Origin: Candidatus Zixiibacteriota bacterium
GTDB taxonomy: Bacteria; Zixibacteria; MSB-5A5; JAABVY01; JAHJOQ01
DNA length: 5,777 bases
Direction: 5' to 3'
Assembly: GCA_024275215.1 (NCBI GenBank)
Contig: JAJRZO010000066.1
Coordinates: 1-5,777 of the forward strand
Shown here: in pieces, positions 5,154-5,777 of the stretch
Layout of the letters: every line of letters starts with the position of its first letter
How positions within the stretch are numbered: position 1 is the first letter of the stretch
Program-made: the position numbers and the translations under genes
The notes under the pieces: generated by a model
What the model saw: only the letters and a program-made list of their open reading frames with translations
Database searches by the model: none
Told to the model about the DNA's origin: nothing

Positions 5154-5777
5154 ATGAGCGAGCACCGAATCGAACCTGAAATTACTGTTCTCCCAGTCGG
5201 GATGCTGGAAGTTAATTGTATCCTTATTTGCGATCCCGCGGACAGGAAAGGGATTGTGATCGACCCGGGCGATGAGGCTGAAAGAATTGCCAACAAAGTA
5301 AAACAACTTGAAATTACACCGGAGTTGATAGTTGTCACGCATGGGCATGGCGATCATCTCGGTGCAGTGGATGAACTGAGAGAACTTCTATCCGTATCTG
5401 TTGCGACGGGCAGGAAAGACGCAAATATGTTCACAGATGCAAATCTCAATCTCTCGGCAGATATAGGTCTTAATCTCGTACTTGCGCCTGCGGATATACT
5501 GCTCGACGATGGCGACAAAGTGAAGTGTGGCAATATCGAATTTGATGTCATCGATACTCCGGGACACACTGCGGGCAGCATTTCGCTGGTGTATGGCAGG
5601 CATGCAATCGTGGGAGATGTGATATTTCAGGGGTCGATAGGACGGACTGATCTTCCCGGTGGATCGTTTGATACTATGCTTGGATCAATCAAAGAGAAAA
5701 TACTGACACTGCCTGACGACACTATCATCTATCCCGGTCATGGCCCGATAACCACAGTCGGAGACGAAAAAAGAACA
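5154..5777 (+). CDS. Partial CDS, glyoxalase II-like metallo-beta-lactamase-fold hydrolase
   Basis: The frame runs from ATG 5154 to the window edge: 208 residues with no stop, probably nearly complete. It carries the metal-binding set of the fold: T-H63-G-H65-G-D67-H68, then H138 in DTPGHTAGS, D155 in VGDVIFQGS, and H196 in YPGHGP. The segment after D155, SIGRTDLPGG (161-170), and the end GPITTVGDEK are typical of the small YcbL/glyoxalase II-type branch, where an NPF-like motif usually follows; here the window ends just before it. Such enzymes hydrolyse thioesters, for example S-lactoylglutathione, but the long C-terminal substrate domain of classic GloB appears absent, so the substrate is open. 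The start fits the family (ITVLPVGMLEVNCILI). It lies 8 nt after the hydrolase stop with no good Shine-Dalgarno site, so translation is probably coupled. Confidence 0.92.
   Translation, partial: MSEHRIEPEITVLPVGMLEVNCILICDPADRKGIVIDPGDEAERIANKVKQLEITPELIVVTHGHGDHLGAVDELRELLSVSVATGRKDANMFTDANLNLSADIGLNLVLAPADILLDDGDKVKCGNIEFDVIDTPGHTAGSISLVYGRHAIVGDVIFQGSIGRTDLPGGSFDTMLGSIKEKILTLPDDTIIYPGHGPITTVGDEKRT

Noticed and set aside
1..5777. tRNA, rRNA, CRISPR array or insertion sequence
   Set aside because: No cloverleaf or rRNA-like stretch, no regularly spaced direct repeats, and no transposase motif or terminal inverted repeats were found on reading both strands.

Overview
The window looks like a bacterial chromosome of roughly 50% GC holding two different kinds of DNA. 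No 16S rRNA or lineage marker is present. The mix of large-bacterium housekeeping genes, a DNRLRE-type secreted protein and carboxypeptidase-regulatory-like folds would suit an uncultured lineage of the FCB type (Zixibacteria and relatives), but that assignment is only a guess.

Left part (1-3418, + strand): seven genes packed head to tail, with gaps of 0-18 nt and 4-nt ATGA overlaps, so almost certainly one transcript. In order they are: the C-terminal 122 residues of a helical protein that could be a phage head-tail connector; a beta-rich protein with the look of a virion component; a 46-residue six-cysteine zinc-ribbon protein; a small charged helical protein; a secreted DNRLRE-type protein; a secreted protein with two carboxypeptidase-regulatory-like folds; and a one-TM small protein resembling LLH-family holins. 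I read this as the end of a phage-like or phage-derived module. No terminase large subunit, portal, capsid or integrase is visible, so the call is inferential. The two Sec signal peptides are odd for ordinary virion proteins.

Middle (3401-4323): a CDP-alcohol phosphatidyltransferase (PgsA-like) on the - strand, convergent with the holin-like gene and overlapping it by 18 nt. It is followed by a 362-nt divergent intergenic region holding a good sigma70-type promoter for the phosphatidyltransferase, a weaker promoter for the rightward genes and a perfect 11-bp hairpin of REP type.

Right part (4324-5777, + strand): an alpha/beta hydrolase with a complete catalytic triad, then 8 nt later a glyoxalase II-like metallo-beta-lactamase-fold hydrolase that runs off the window. 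They probably form an operon.

The two parts also differ in translation signals. Five of the six left-module starts in view have a strong or fair Shine-Dalgarno sequence. The three chromosomal genes have none, and the two that begin transcripts have a TANNNT -10 element 6-7 nt before the ATG, as expected for leaderless mRNAs.
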